Origin: Arthrobacter sp. NicSoilC5 | Lineage (GTDB): Bacteria > Actinomycetota > Actinomycetes > Actinomycetales > Micrococcaceae | DNA: 64,000 nt | Direction: 5' to 3' | Assembly: GCF_019977395.1 (NCBI RefSeq) | Contig: NZ_AP024660.1 | Location: 248,001 to 312,000 of the forward strand | In this document: piece by piece, positions 35,500 through 45,006 of the stretch | How the letters are laid out: each line of letters begins with the position of its first letter | Numbering within the stretch: the first letter of the stretch is position 1 | Program-made: the position numbers and the translations under genes | The notes under the pieces: model-generated | Seen by the model: the letters and a program-made list of their open reading frames with translations, nothing else | What the model was told of the DNA's origin: nothing | Database searches by the model: none

Positions 35500-36418
35500 G
35501 TTGCCAATCTTGAAGGTCTTAGCGCGCTTCACGGGCTTCTCGAAAGCGTGCGACACGTACAAACGTCGTCGTAGCGGCGATCGTTCTTCAGCTAGTTGTA
35601 CTGGCCTGGTGTATTTGTGTTTGATGCCGGGACCAGGAGCTTCGTTGAAAAAACCCGTGAGCCGTAGCAGGAACCGTTGTCGGTCAGCACCCTGCGGGGT
35701 GAGACCCCGTAGCCCTGAAAGTAGGCGCTGACCGGTTGCCAGAATCGGGCAGCGTTGTTGTCCTGCCGCTCGTCTATGAGGATCTCTGAATACGCGAGCC
35801 GTGAGTAGTCATCAATGGCGGTGTGGATGTGGCGTAGCCGGGTTTAGGGCGGTCTTAGCACTGTCCGCGGTTGGACCAGCCCTTGGCCCGGCCCACGGCC
35901 CTGTTGCCTCCTCTGTCGGGGACCCGGCCGAGCTTCTTGACGTCGACGTGAACGAGAGCTCCAGGACTGTTTGTTCGTAGCGGCGAATGACTCGTCCTGT
36001 CGCCCGATCCAGACAGGACAGCCTCGCCAGACGATAACGGGACAGGACCTTGTGGGCCGTGGACGGGTGCAACCCGAGCAAATAAGCGATGCGGGCCGGC
36101 CCCCAGCGCCGGTTCACCCTTAGGGCAATGATCCGCCGCTCGACCCGCTGTTGTGTCCGCTGCGGGGATGATGCAGGACGGCTCGAGCGGTCATCCATAG
36201 CCTTGGCGCCGAGCTCGCGCGCCTGGGGACCAAGCTCAAGATAACGTTTGGCCCAACGGGCGGCGGTCGGCACAGAAACCTGCAAACGTTCGGCAGCGCG
36301 CCGCAACGGCCAGCCATCATCGACGATACATTTCGCCAATTCAAGCCGCCCCAAGGGCGCGAGGAAAGCGTTAGGGTGGGACACGAAGACCTCCGATTGT
36401 GGAACTTGACCTTAGACA
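35500..36418 (-). mobile_element. IS481-family element, degraded
   Basis: The right boundary near 36418 carries the sequence TGTCTAAGGTCAAGTTCCAC (minus-strand reading), which is typical of an IS481 end. The left end is not clear and was probably lost. The transposase inside is broken (see next entry). The element lies between moaD and ndhM, marking a junction between the Moco block and the nicotine block. Confidence 0.7.
35590..36384 (-). pseudogene. IS481-type transposase, frameshifted
   Basis: The N-terminal part (36384 to about 35950) is intact: a helix-turn-helix (LRRAAERLQVSVPTAARWAKRY), then RWGPARIAYLLGLHPSTAHKVLSRY and CLDRATGRVIRRYE. Around 35940 the reading frame shifts. The DDE-domain continues in another frame as DDYSRLAYSEI (about 35800-35830) and LTDNGS (about 35670-35688). 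Past that, the usual RPQTNGKVERF block is missing. The gene cannot make an active transposase. Confidence 0.8.
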
Positions 36419-36990
36419 AGCCCCGCTCCACTCGGAGATTTTCTTCATATCGCCATGCCATGCCGACTGTCACCAACGTCCGTGGTAACACAGCTAGTTG
36501 GATGCGTACCAACCGTGATGAAGAGTCGGGCTCTGAACATTGGTAGTTGCTCCCGTGGATTCTGGTGACTTTCGAATGGGTGGCGAACAACTGAAGTTCG
36601 TTAGGTGCCGCCGCAGGAGTACCAGTAGCCATACCTTCGCGTTTGGTGCAGGGGTAGACAGTTACGCCCCCTGGACGGTGAACGCATGCGAAGAAGCACC
36701 CGGGGGCTTGCGCTTCTGGCTCTTGCGCGATAGCCAGCGCACATAACAGGCTGTGCCTGCAAAAAACAGGGGAGGCAGGGGCGTGCCCACCCGGTCGTTT
36801 AACGGAACAGTCCATGACGTTTAAACGGACCCTTTGTCCTGCGTACCCTTTTCCCTGCCCAGGACAGGAATGGTGGGCGCGTTGTTCCTTGTGCACACTT
36901 CGACAAAAGGTCGGATGTAGTTGTCCTTCAATGCCATGCAAAAAGTCACGGCGGGTAGGGGAAGATGAAGGTCATTCGAGGGAGTGAAGG
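36385..36990. promoter_or_regulatory. Upstream region of the ndh operon
   Basis: About 600 bases without a credible gene. The first ~35 bases belong to the IS481 end. Two similar TTTAA(A)CGGA blocks (roughly 36798-36808 and 36819-36830) are spaced about 22 bases apart, a possible regulator site. The ndh promoter must lie here, since moaD is separated by the broken IS. Confidence 0.4.
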
Positions 36991-37842
36991 ATGAAACTAC
37001 CTAATATCAGATACGCATCACCAGCATCAATTGAAGATGCCTGCGATCTACTGTCAGCTGACGAGGACTCCAAGATCATTGCTGGAGGCCAGAGTCTGCT
37101 GCCTGTCATGGCCATGCGCCTAGCCCAACCGTCCGTCATTGTAGACCTGGGATACGTTCCTGGCCTGACTGACCTGGAGGAAGTCGGAGACTACATCCGC
37201 TTCGGACCTATGGTCACCCATGCAACGATCGTCAGTTCCCCTGCCGTTGCCAAGAACCTGCCAATGATGGTGGCAGCTGGCCACCACATAGCCCATCCCC
37301 AGATTAGGAATCGAGGGACCTTGGGCGGAGCCTTGGCCCATGGCGATGCAGCGGGCGAATGGCCGCTCGTATTGCTTGCCCTCAATGGAATGGTGGAGGT
37401 TCAAAGTGTAAGAGGACGGCGCACCATTGATGCCGATGACCTGTTCGTTGGTCCGTACATGACGAGCATTGCCGCTGACGAGATCATCACTGACGTTTGG
37501 CTACCTTCACGTCCCGACGGATGGGGCTATGGGGAGTTTGCTAGACGATCTGGAGACTATGGGCTCGCCAATGTTGCAGTCGTAATGTCGATCGAGGATT
37601 CACAAATTTCAAATGCGCGGGTGGCCGTTGGCGCCGCTGTTGGCAAAATCCAACGAGTGCCCGAGGCAGAAGACGTCCTCAACGGATCAGAGCTGTCACC
37701 GGAAAGGGCAGAAGTAGCCGCAAAAGCTGGAGCGAAATCGCTCTCGTACATCTCAGACATCCACGGCTCGGCCGAATATCGCCAAGGCCTGGTGCAAGAG
37801 CTGATTCGGCGCACCATAGTTGAAGCAGGAGCACGTACGTGA
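36991..37842 (+). CDS. ndhM: Nicotine dehydrogenase, FAD subunit
   Basis: 283 aa, the CoxM/xanthine-dehydrogenase FAD-binding fold. FAD loops include AGGQSLLPVMAMRLAQPS (residues ~31-48) and a second RNRGTLGGALAHGD near residues 106-119. The C-terminal domain is CO-dehydrogenase-flavoprotein-like. Together with the next two genes it forms the heterotrimeric enzyme that hydroxylates nicotine at C6 of the pyridine ring. The pAO1 medium subunit is about 30 kDa, as here. The stop overlaps ndhS (GTGA). Confidence 0.93.
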   Translation: MKLPNIRYASPASIEDACDLLSADEDSKIIAGGQSLLPVMAMRLAQPSVIVDLGYVPGLTDLEEVGDYIRFGPMVTHATIVSSPAVAKNLPMMVAAGHHIAHPQIRNRGTLGGALAHGDAAGEWPLVLLALNGMVEVQSVRGRRTIDADDLFVGPYMTSIAADEIITDVWLPSRPDGWGYGEFARRSGDYGLANVAVVMSIEDSQISNARVAVGAAVGKIQRVPEAEDVLNGSELSPERAEVAAKAGAKSLSYISDIHGSAEYRQGLVQELIRRTIVEAGART

Positions 37843-38330
37843 CATCATCATCCCCATCAGAACGCGTCGAAATAGACGTGGAAGTAAACGGACGTCGGCG
37901 CACTGTTGCAGTAGACGCGCGCGATACTCTGGCCGACCACCTGAGGAATGACCAAAAACTCACCGGCATCAAGCTCGGGTGTGAGCATGGGGTCTGCGGT
38001 GCGTGCACGATCCTCATGGATGGGGCCGCCGTGCGGTCCTGCCTGACCCTTGCCGCCCAGGGAAACGGACGCAGCATACGGACCGTCGAAGACCTGTCGG
38101 ATGGCGCTGCCCTTAGCCCACTTCAGGAAGCTTTCAAAAAGCACCATGCCCTCCAGTGCGGTTTTTGCACGGCAGGGTTCCTCCTATCAGCTACAGAGTT
38201 GCTAGACGCAAACCCTAGTCCGACAAGAGACGAAGTTGTCGAGGCCCTCTCCGGTAACTTATGCCGATGCACGGGCTACCAGACGATTGTTGAGGCTGTC
38301 CTGGATGCAGCGGGTCAGATTGGAAACTAA
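37839..38330 (+). CDS. ndhS: Nicotine dehydrogenase, [2Fe-2S] subunit
   Basis: 163 aa, GTG start overlapping ndhM. The plant-ferredoxin-type cluster is CEHGVCGACTILMDG plus a later Cys (residues ~48-70). The second, helical-domain cluster is CGFCTAGF and CRCTGY (about residues 108-145). It passes electrons from the molybdenum site to FAD. The product is close in size to the 15-kDa subunit known from pAO1. Confidence 0.94.
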   Translation: MTSSSPSERVEIDVEVNGRRRTVAVDARDTLADHLRNDQKLTGIKLGCEHGVCGACTILMDGAAVRSCLTLAAQGNGRSIRTVEDLSDGAALSPLQEAFKKHHALQCGFCTAGFLLSATELLDANPSPTRDEVVEALSGNLCRCTGYQTIVEAVLDAAGQIGN

Positions 38331-38331
38331 A

Positions 38332-40782
38332 ATGGACAACCCACATTATTACTCTCCTCCGATAACAAGAAACGTTATAGGCAAGCGGGTCCCACGAACT
38401 GAGGACGCAAGACTTCTTACCGGGCGGGGAAAGTACCTGAACGACATCAACGTTGAGGGCCAGTTGCATGCTTGTTTCGTGCGCAGCCCTGCTGCTCATG
38501 CTCAAATCACGGGCATTGATACGTCGGTCGCCTCAGAGATGCCTGGCGTTCACCTTGTCTGGACGGCTTCTGACATCGAAAAGTACTGCGCCGGCATCGA
38601 GGCACAATATACGGCTGAGGGATGCGAAGCGATGACCATGCCTCTCTTGGCCAAGGACGTCGTACGCTACGTCGGTGAACCGGTTGTATTGATAGTCGCA
38701 GACTCGCGAGCGGTAGCAGAAGATGCATGCGATCTCGTAGGTCTCGAGCTCGAGCCCCTCGAAGTCGTGCTTGACCCCCGCAAATCGATCCAAGGGGGCC
38801 CAGTAGCAAACGGCGAACGCCCTGACAATGTGGGCATTCGCGGGAGGGCAACCTTTGGGGACGTGGACGAGGCGTTCGCCAATGCCGAGCATGTCGTTTC
38901 CGCCCTGTACCACCCTGGTCGGGTGGCAGCCGCCCCTATGGAGACGAGGGGTTGTCTAGCGGACTACGAATGGACTGAGGACCGGCTTAGGCTATGGGCG
39001 TCAACGCAGATGCCCCACTACGTGAAGATGTGCCTGAGCCTCTTTCTTGGTTTCGATGAGTCACGAAGCGAGGTCATTTCTCCTGATACCGGCGGCGGTT
39101 TCGGGCAGAAAGCGCACGTATTCCCTGAAGAAATGCTCATGCCGCTCGCTTCGAAGCACCTGAAGACGCCAGTAAAATGGGTAGAGGATCGGCGCGAAAA
39201 TCTTTTGGCGGGTTCACACGCCCACGAGCAGTTCGTCACAATCCAATATGCCGCCAACGCTGAGGGACGAATAACTGGGGTTCGGACCCATTCTTTAGTT
39301 GACGGCGGCGCCTACCATATGCCCCCGCAGACTATGGCTGTGGAATGCTGGGCCACCGCGGCCGTCACGCCCACCGGTATATACGATATCCCAGCGGCGG
39401 AGTACGTTTACGAGGGGGCCGTCACCAACAAGTGCCCCATGGGCGCTTTCCGCGGAGTTGGGTACACGGCGGGAACTCTCGCCCGGGAATCCCTTATGGA
39501 TGATCTGGCGCGACAGATGAAGGTGTCTCCTTTTGAAATCCGGAGACAGAATGTTGTTAAAGAATTTCCGTGGACAAATCCTCAGGGGGTCGTGTACGAG
39601 GAGGGGTCATTTCTTGAGGTAATCAACACCTTGGAAGAAATGGTCGACTACCCGGCCTTTCTTGAACGACAGGAAGAAGCCCGCAAAAACGGCAAATACC
39701 TGGGGTTGGGAATCAGCGTCTTCGTCGAAAGTAGTGGCGAGAGCACGGGCATGATGCAGGCCCATGGCGCAACCGATGTGTTCCATGACACAGCAACCGT
39801 CAAAATGGATTCGACCGGCTCGGTCACAATAACCTCGGGTTTGAATTCACAGGGTCAGGGCCACCAAACTACGCTTGCCCAGGTAGCCGCGGATGTCTTA
39901 GGCATTCCCTTCGAATCGATCAGCGTCGATGCGGGAACTTCCACCAAGGGCGCCTATGGCAGCGGCACCATTGGAAGCCGCGCAGCAGTCATCGCGGGCG
40001 GATGTGTTAATCGTGCAGCCCATGCCATTCGTGAAAAATTGGTTGCCGTTGCTGCCAACATGCTCGAGTCTTCTGAGGAAGACATCGTTTTGGAAGAAGG
40101 CTTCGCATCCATCGTAGGGGCTCCTGAATCGCGAGTGAGCGTCGCCGACGTGGCCATGGCAGTCTACTGGGACTCATCCAAGTGGCCCGCCGGTTTTGAA
40201 CCTGGATTGGAGTTCACTAAGGCATGGGACACATCCCGGCCCATGTTTTCGAACGGCGGTCATGCCCTTATCGTTGAACTGGATCCCATCACCGGGTTTG
40301 TAACAGTCGAAAAGGTCTATTCCGTCGAGGACTGCGGCGTTATCATCAATCCCACTATTGTAGAGGGCCAAATTCGCGGTGGGGTCATACAAGGAATTGG
40401 CATGGGCCTTTTCGAGCAGCTCGTTTACGATAATTCAGGAAACTTGTCTACAACGTCTTTCCTGGATTACCAGACGCCAACGATGGATGTTTCTCCGCCA
40501 TTTGAAATCAGGCACATTGAAACCCCGTCGGTGATGACAGCGTCGGGCGTGAAGGGGATGGGAGAGTCTGGTCTGATCTCGGCACCGGCTGCGGTACTCA
40601 ACGCCGTGAATGATGCACTCTCTCCCTTTGGTTCCGTTCTCTATGAACTTCCAGCAACCCCCGAGAAAATTATCCGCGCCACCAAGGGAATTGTCGACCT
40701 GGAAGGCCCGGAGGATTGGTCGGACCTGTGGGATCGGGCAGGGGTGCCCGCGCTCGATCGAGGCCCAATGGATACGGAGTAG
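38332..40782 (+). CDS. ndhL: Nicotine dehydrogenase, molybdopterin subunit
   Basis: 816 aa from the ATG just after the ndhS stop, about 88 kDa, which agrees with the pAO1 large subunit (87.7 kDa). It belongs to the xanthine dehydrogenase/CoxL superfamily. Landmarks are GKRVPRTEDARLLTGRGKYL at the N-terminus, PDTGGGFGQKAHVFPEE, GAFRGVGYTAGTLARE, and the catalytic Glu in KGMGESGLISAP near residue 745. It oxidises nicotine to 6-hydroxynicotine using water as the oxygen source. The cofactor is molybdopterin cytosine dinucleotide, hence the need for the mod/moa genes to the left. Confidence 0.94.
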   Translation: MDNPHYYSPPITRNVIGKRVPRTEDARLLTGRGKYLNDINVEGQLHACFVRSPAAHAQITGIDTSVASEMPGVHLVWTASDIEKYCAGIEAQYTAEGCEAMTMPLLAKDVVRYVGEPVVLIVADSRAVAEDACDLVGLELEPLEVVLDPRKSIQGGPVANGERPDNVGIRGRATFGDVDEAFANAEHVVSALYHPGRVAAAPMETRGCLADYEWTEDRLRLWASTQMPHYVKMCLSLFLGFDESRSEVISPDTGGGFGQKAHVFPEEMLMPLASKHLKTPVKWVEDRRENLLAGSHAHEQFVTIQYAANAEGRITGVRTHSLVDGGAYHMPPQTMAVECWATAAVTPTGIYDIPAAEYVYEGAVTNKCPMGAFRGVGYTAGTLARESLMDDLARQMKVSPFEIRRQNVVKEFPWTNPQGVVYEEGSFLEVINTLEEMVDYPAFLERQEEARKNGKYLGLGISVFVESSGESTGMMQAHGATDVFHDTATVKMDSTGSVTITSGLNSQGQGHQTTLAQVAADVLGIPFESISVDAGTSTKGAYGSGTIGSRAAVIAGGCVNRAAHAIREKLVAVAANMLESSEEDIVLEEGFASIVGAPESRVSVADVAMAVYWDSSKWPAGFEPGLEFTKAWDTSRPMFSNGGHALIVELDPITGFVTVEKVYSVEDCGVIINPTIVEGQIRGGVIQGIGMGLFEQLVYDNSGNLSTTSFLDYQTPTMDVSPPFEIRHIETPSVMTASGVKGMGESGLISAPAAVLNAVNDALSPFGSVLYELPATPEKIIRATKGIVDLEGPEDWSDLWDRAGVPALDRGPMDTE

Positions 40783-40853
40783 GGACAGCATGCGTGCGTC
40801 CCTGGTTGCAGACGCAAATCCCAAAGTCCAGGACATGTGAAAGAAGGCAAAAT

Positions 40854-42131
40854 TTGTATGACGCAATTGTGGTTGGTGGCGGTTTTAGCGGCCTGAAAGC
40901 AGCACGTGACCTTACCAATGCAGGCCAAAAAGTACTTCTCCTTGAAGGGGGCGACCGCCTTGGAGGGCGAGCGTATTCCCGGGAGTCCCGGAATGTACCC
41001 AACCTGCAGGTCGAGATAGGTGGAGCGTACCTACACCGAAAGCACCACCCGCGGCTGGCAGCTGAATTGGACCGGTACGGAATTGCCACGGCGGCTGCTA
41101 CCGAGTTCACCTCGTTTAGGCATCGTTTGGGCCCGACTGCACTGAATCAGGCATTTCCTATTCCTGGTTCGGAAGCAGTTGCAGTGGAAGCAGCCACCTA
41201 CACTTTGCTGCGGGATGCGCACAGAATTGACCTGGAAAAGGGGTTGGAGAACCAGGACCTTGAGGACCTGGACGTCCCACTCATCGAGTACGTCGACGGG
41301 CTCGACCTGCCCCCTGTTTCCAGGCAGTTTTTGCTCGCCTGGGCGTGGAACATGCTGGGTCAGCCTGCTGACCAGTCATCCGCGTTGTGGGCGTTGCAAC
41401 TTGTTGCAGCACATCACTACAGCATCCTCGGCGTGCTTTTCTCGCTGGATGAAGTATTTGCCAATGGTTCGGCTGACCTGGTCGACGCCATGAGCCACGA
41501 CATTCCTGAAATCAGGATGCAGAGCGTCGTTACGGGCATAGATCAGTCAGGCGATGCAGTGCACGTGACCCTCAAAAGCGGGGACGCCTTCCAAGCACGT
41601 TCCGTGGTAGTTGCTACCCCAATGAACACTTGGCGGAGGATTCTTTTCACCCCGGCCCTACCTGAAAACCGGCGGTCAGTAATTGAGGAAGGGCACGGTG
41701 GCCGCGGACTTAAAATTCTGATTCACGTGCGGGGAGCGGAAGCCGGAATCGAATGCGTCGGAGACGGAATTTTTCCCACGCTTTACGACTATTGCGAGGT
41801 GTCGGAAAGCGAACGACTGTTGGTGGCGTTCACCGACTCGGGATCCTTCGATCCTACCGATCTCAGTGCTGTCAAGGACGCCGTGCACTACTATCTACCG
41901 GAGGTTGAAGTCCTCGGCATCGATTATCACGACTGGATCAAAGACCCACTTTTCGAAGGGCCCTGGGTCTCACCTCGAGTGGGACAGTTCAGTCGAGTAC
42001 ACAAGGAACTTGGTGAACCGGCAGGCCGTGTTTATTTTGTAGGATCCGATGTGTCGTTGGGGTTCCCGGGATATATTGAGGGCGCGCTGGAAACCGCTGA
42101 CTCGGCGGTCAACGCGATTCTGCATTCGTAG
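40854..42131 (+). CDS. 6hlno: 6-hydroxy-L-nicotine oxidase
   Basis: 425 aa from a TTG start at 40854 with AAGAAGG upstream; this length equals that of the pAO1 enzyme and begins exactly at the FAD dinucleotide motif (DAIVVGGGFSGLKAARDL). An in-frame ATG at 40716 lies inside ndhL and is not the start. The rest is a flavin monoamine-oxidase fold: LGGRAYSRES, GHGGRGLKILIHV and the C-terminal PGYIEGALETADSAV. It oxidises 6-hydroxy-L-nicotine with O2. It follows ndhL by 71 bases and is probably in the same operon, as in pAO1. Confidence 0.95.
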   Translation: MYDAIVVGGGFSGLKAARDLTNAGQKVLLLEGGDRLGGRAYSRESRNVPNLQVEIGGAYLHRKHHPRLAAELDRYGIATAAATEFTSFRHRLGPTALNQAFPIPGSEAVAVEAATYTLLRDAHRIDLEKGLENQDLEDLDVPLIEYVDGLDLPPVSRQFLLAWAWNMLGQPADQSSALWALQLVAAHHYSILGVLFSLDEVFANGSADLVDAMSHDIPEIRMQSVVTGIDQSGDAVHVTLKSGDAFQARSVVVATPMNTWRRILFTPALPENRRSVIEEGHGGRGLKILIHVRGAEAGIECVGDGIFPTLYDYCEVSESERLLVAFTDSGSFDPTDLSAVKDAVHYYLPEVEVLGIDYHDWIKDPLFEGPWVSPRVGQFSRVHKELGEPAGRVYFVGSDVSLGFPGYIEGALETADSAVNAILHS

Positions 42132-42587
42132 AACGAGGGCTTCCTGATGCTCTCCCCGGCGCTTATGGTTCGCTCGCAGCCGGGGCAGCCATCCGGCCAA
42201 AAACGCTGACAAGAATGCAGTTGCACGGTTCCATCAACGCCATCGGCCATCAGGAATGATGGCCGATGGCGTTCTGTCGGGATCAAATATTAGGTTTAGG
42301 CGTTTGGGTGTAGCGTGATCCTCTAACCCAATGGTGCCCCCGATCCCGCCTCATGATCCTCCTGCTCCAGGGAGGGTCTCTGGTATCTGTCTGGTAACCA
42401 AGTTTCCTGCTCAGGGCCTTGCCGCGCCCCTGCAGGAACCGAACCACTGCCTCCGCCCGTGAGAGTTGCTGCTTCGCCTGGTCGTCCTCGGACCTCGCCG
42501 GTTCACATGAAATTCGATGCTTCACATCCCTTTCCTATACACAGGCAGTTTTGTTCTCACCCCGTTCACTTCTAGGAGATGAATTTG
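42132..42587. other. Intergenic region after 6-HLNO
   Basis: About 450 bases containing the strong terminator at 42236-42273. The remainder shows no convincing gene; an 80-codon minus-strand frame (42283-42525) is listed as rejected. The right part probably came with the DUF948 gene. Confidence 0.55.
42236..42273. terminator. Terminator of the ndh-6hlno operon
   Basis: A perfect 17-bp inverted repeat (42236-42252 and 42257-42273) with a 4-base GGAA loop, 105 bases after the 6-HLNO stop. Confidence 0.9.
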
Positions 42588-42962
42588 ATGTCTATCGGTG
42601 CTATAGCCGGTCTGATTTCCGCTGGGGTCTTTGCGCTGCTTGTTCTACTGCTTGCAGTGCCGATCATGAGACTCGGCCAGGTACTAGACGAGGTACGAAT
42701 TGCGATTAGGTCGTTGAGCGACGGCGCGATTCCGATAATGGATGGGGCCACAGTTATTGTGGCCACCGCCAATCAGCAACTTAGGAAAGTGGACGGCATT
42801 GCGTCGAATGTCTCTGATGTTAGTGCCGACTTCTCCGCCTTGACCTCCCTGGTCACGGCCAGTGTCGGAGCACCCTTGATCAGAATGGCGGCTTTCAGTC
42901 ATGGTGTCAGAACCGCTTTAGCGAAACACCCTATGCCGGCTACAGGCCGACGAAGCCGCTAA
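42588..42962 (+). CDS. DUF948-like membrane protein (displaced chromosomal gene)
   Basis: 124 aa from the ATG at 42588, with TAGGAG 8 bases upstream; an ATG at 42579 is too close to that site. One N-terminal helix (residues ~3-25) is followed by a coiled-coil-like region, as in DUF948 proteins. In actinobacterial chromosomes this gene usually lies between rpsD and alaS, followed by the next gene here. It is unrelated to nicotine and appears to be a piece of chromosomal DNA. Confidence 0.75.
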   Translation: MSIGAIAGLISAGVFALLVLLLAVPIMRLGQVLDEVRIAIRSLSDGAIPIMDGATVIVATANQQLRKVDGIASNVSDVSADFSALTSLVTASVGAPLIRMAAFSHGVRTALAKHPMPATGRRSR

Positions 42963-42977
42963 AGTTCGGAGGCCAGT

Positions 42978-43196
42978 ATGAACCGATTTATCTGGATGGG
43001 AACCGGCATGCTTATTGCAGTCATTGCCCTTCGGCAAGTGGATGCAAAAAAGACCGGACCCGGGTGTGTGGGCTGGCATCGAGTAGTAGGCCGATTCACT
43101 GACGCGATGCATGATTTTGCCGACGCGGTCCGCGTCGGAATGCACGAACGGGACACCGAACTTCGCGGCGCGCTCAGGAGAAACCGTGACTACTAG
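42978..43196 (+). CDS. DUF6167-like small membrane-anchored protein
   Basis: 72 aa, ATG preceded by GGAGG. One N-terminal helix (MNRFIWMGTGMLIAVIALRQ) is followed by a basic amphipathic stretch (GRFTDAMHDFADAVRVGMHERD). This matches the small DUF6167-type protein that follows DUF948 upstream of alaS in actinobacteria. alaS is not present; IS debris starts directly after the stop. Function unknown. Confidence 0.7.
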   Translation: MNRFIWMGTGMLIAVIALRQVDAKKTGPGCVGWHRVVGRFTDAMHDFADAVRVGMHERDTELRGALRRNRDY

Positions 43197-43249
43197 GCTT
43201 CGAGTGCCTTGTTCTTCTCCTGGCTGGGCGCCTCGAAACCGGAGCGTAG

Positions 43250-43325
43250 CATTCTCCGACATGGTCATGATCCGTGACAGACCCGAAGAAGTCACCAGCA
43301 AACTAATGCCAGGGCAGTGGAAATC
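43250..43325 (+). pseudogene. IS30-type transposase fragment (plus strand)
   Basis: A short frame reading MVMIRDRPEEVTSKLMPGQW corresponds to the conserved region just before the DDE domain of IS30 transposases. Nothing upstream or downstream continues the match. It is opposite in orientation to the larger IS30 remnant at its right. Confidence 0.6.
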
Positions 43326-43337
43326 TCAATCTTTCTG

Positions 43338-43575
43338 TCAAGCAGCTTGAGCGCTGATTCTTGGGATTGGTTTCTGACAGGGCGTGTGGTCTCGGAGCAT
43401 CGCCCAGAGGACATTGATGCGGTGGAGGCGAGGGCTATGAGTGCCTGCTGATGCGCTTTTCCCTCTCCGCGTTTCCGGTCGTAGTAGATTCGCGAGGCCG
43501 GCCTGTTCTTCAGGCTGGAGAGTGCGGCGAGGTAATAGGTTCGCAGGAGTCTGGTTTGAAGCGACGCGGTTGATC
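43338..43575 (-). pseudogene. IS110-type transposase C-terminal fragment
   Basis: In one frame it reads RTYYLAALSSLKNRPASRIYYDRKRGEGKAHQQALIALA, and in the neighbouring frame LHRINVLWAMLRDHTP follows. Both are hallmarks of the IS110/IS116 transposase end, split by a frameshift. The N-terminal two thirds are absent. Confidence 0.7.
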
Positions 43576-43579
43576 CGGT

Positions 43580-44191
43580 GTTCATTCCGGCGGCGTGGCT
43601 GGCGATCGGTCGGCCCGGTTCGTAGTGACGCGTCAGGATTCACGGCTAGATTTAGGCTTCCCCGCCCGTGAAGGGCCTGATAGACGGTCTCAGGCACGAC
43701 GTGCAATTCCGGCTGCCAGGAAGACATTACACGGCCGGTTGCCGATCTGGCGGGGGCTCCATCGCTGTTCGAGGTGCTTCCAGACGAAGGCCCACAGCTC
43801 CTGGAGCGGACGACGGCGGGACTTTGCTTGCGATTTTCCCGGTTCGCTGACGACTCCTTCTGCGCTCGGCACTGCGCAGGGCTGTCTGCGGACGGTAGTT
43901 GCCAGAGGGTTCTTGAAGGTTGCGGCTGATCTCCGTGCTCACGGTAGACGGACTGCACCCGAGCTGCCGGGCAATGGCACGGGTGCTACGCCGGGCATGC
44001 AGCAGGTCCGCAATCGTAAATCGGTTCCGGCTCGGAGATATGACGGCGGAGATCCCTGCAGGCCGCTGCTGTGAAATCGGTGCGTACGTCTTGATGTCTC
44101 CGGACTTTAAGACGACCGTTTGGCCGTGCCGCCACCGAGTGCCGGAACTACGGTTTGTTCCCACGATGCGGCAGGCTTCAGGATTGCTCAT
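43580..44191 (-). pseudogene. IS30-type transposase, broken
   Basis: The helix-turn-helix part (FTIADLLHARRSTRAIARQLGCSPSTVSTEISRN) is readable from about 44050 to 43900. The continuation shifts frame to WAFVWKHLEQRWSPRQI and then VPETVYQALHGRGSLN. The DDE catalytic domain is missing and the sequence runs into the IS110 fragment. It is therefore a decayed mosaic, not an active element. Confidence 0.72.
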
Positions 44192-44530
44192 TTCCTGTTT
44201 TATCAGCTGATAATAGCAGCCCGGGAGCGTTCTTCGGTGGAGCGCATCGACCCCTCGCCGGTCCTTTCATCTGGCCCAATTGCAACTCATAATCGCTCAG
44301 GTGTTGCAACCACCGCTAGACGGCCAGCCCATACAACATGGCTCAATTTTCGAGCATTGCTGACACCAGGGTTCGTTTTGGATTCGGATGCAGGCTTGGA
44401 TACGCCATCAGCAGCGCTAAGGAACGTTACGGTAGCGCTTAACACAGGGGAGGGGACAAGTTCCTCGAGTTGCAGGAGACGGCCGGCGGCAGACGTCGCC
44501 CCGCCTGCAGAGCGACACAGCCCACGCAGG

Positions 44531-44563
44531 CTGCGGGGAATGCAGGCGTTGCATTCCCCGCAG
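44531..44563. terminator. 14-bp inverted repeat
   Basis: CTGCGGGGAATGCA (44531-44544) and its exact complement (44550-44563) flank a 5-base loop. It lies about 440 bases beyond the kdhS stop and may terminate the minus-strand kdh transcript, or belong to the IS debris. Confidence 0.55.
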
Positions 44564-45006
44564 TCCATGACCGAGGGTGGATCCCGAGCCAGGAGGAGTC
44601 GTGTCTGGCCCGGAAAATGTGGGGGGACTGTCCCAGTTGGTCTTGCAGTAATCTTGTAGTTAGTGGCTTCCTATTTTCGGCAGTTGCCGCCTTGATTTCC
44701 GGTCACTCAGCTGTTTGGCCAGGATTCCCACATCGAGACCTGCTCAGAATCTTGGTACGCGGAGGCTGCGCGGAGAAGTATCTTCTGCAACGAAACTGTT
44801 TGCCAGAGCCGCTCACAGGGTTCGTGCGTCCGGATAGTTTCGTCTCCGCCCGGGAGCGCATTCTGTTGCATTTATCACCTCACGAGATGCCGCATTACTT
44901 CGCAGACCAACTGCCTGATTTCAAAGCCCGCAACCGGCGCGGAGGTGCCGGCCATGGCCGAACGGCCATGAGACCGTTAGCGCTGACGTGACGTGGCCGA
45001 CGCGTG

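Larger units (their letters stand above)
43197..45006. other. IS-remnant region without intact genes
   Basis: About 1.8 kb. The left 1 kb holds IS30 and IS110 fragments (listed separately). 44211-45006 has only an inverted repeat at 44531-44563 and open frames of low protein quality. Confidence 0.65.

Noticed and set aside
36120..36941. 273-codon minus-strand frame upstream of ndhM
   Set aside because: It runs across the IS481 end and through the transposase start in another frame, so it is not a separate gene.
42283..42525. 80-codon minus-strand frame after the 6-HLNO terminator
   Set aside because: It has some protein-like character but no clear ribosome site or family; support is too weak to list as a gene.
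44470..44991. 173-codon plus-strand frame beside kdhS
   Set aside because: Composition is irregular, it crosses the 44531-44563 inverted repeat, and no start signal is seen.
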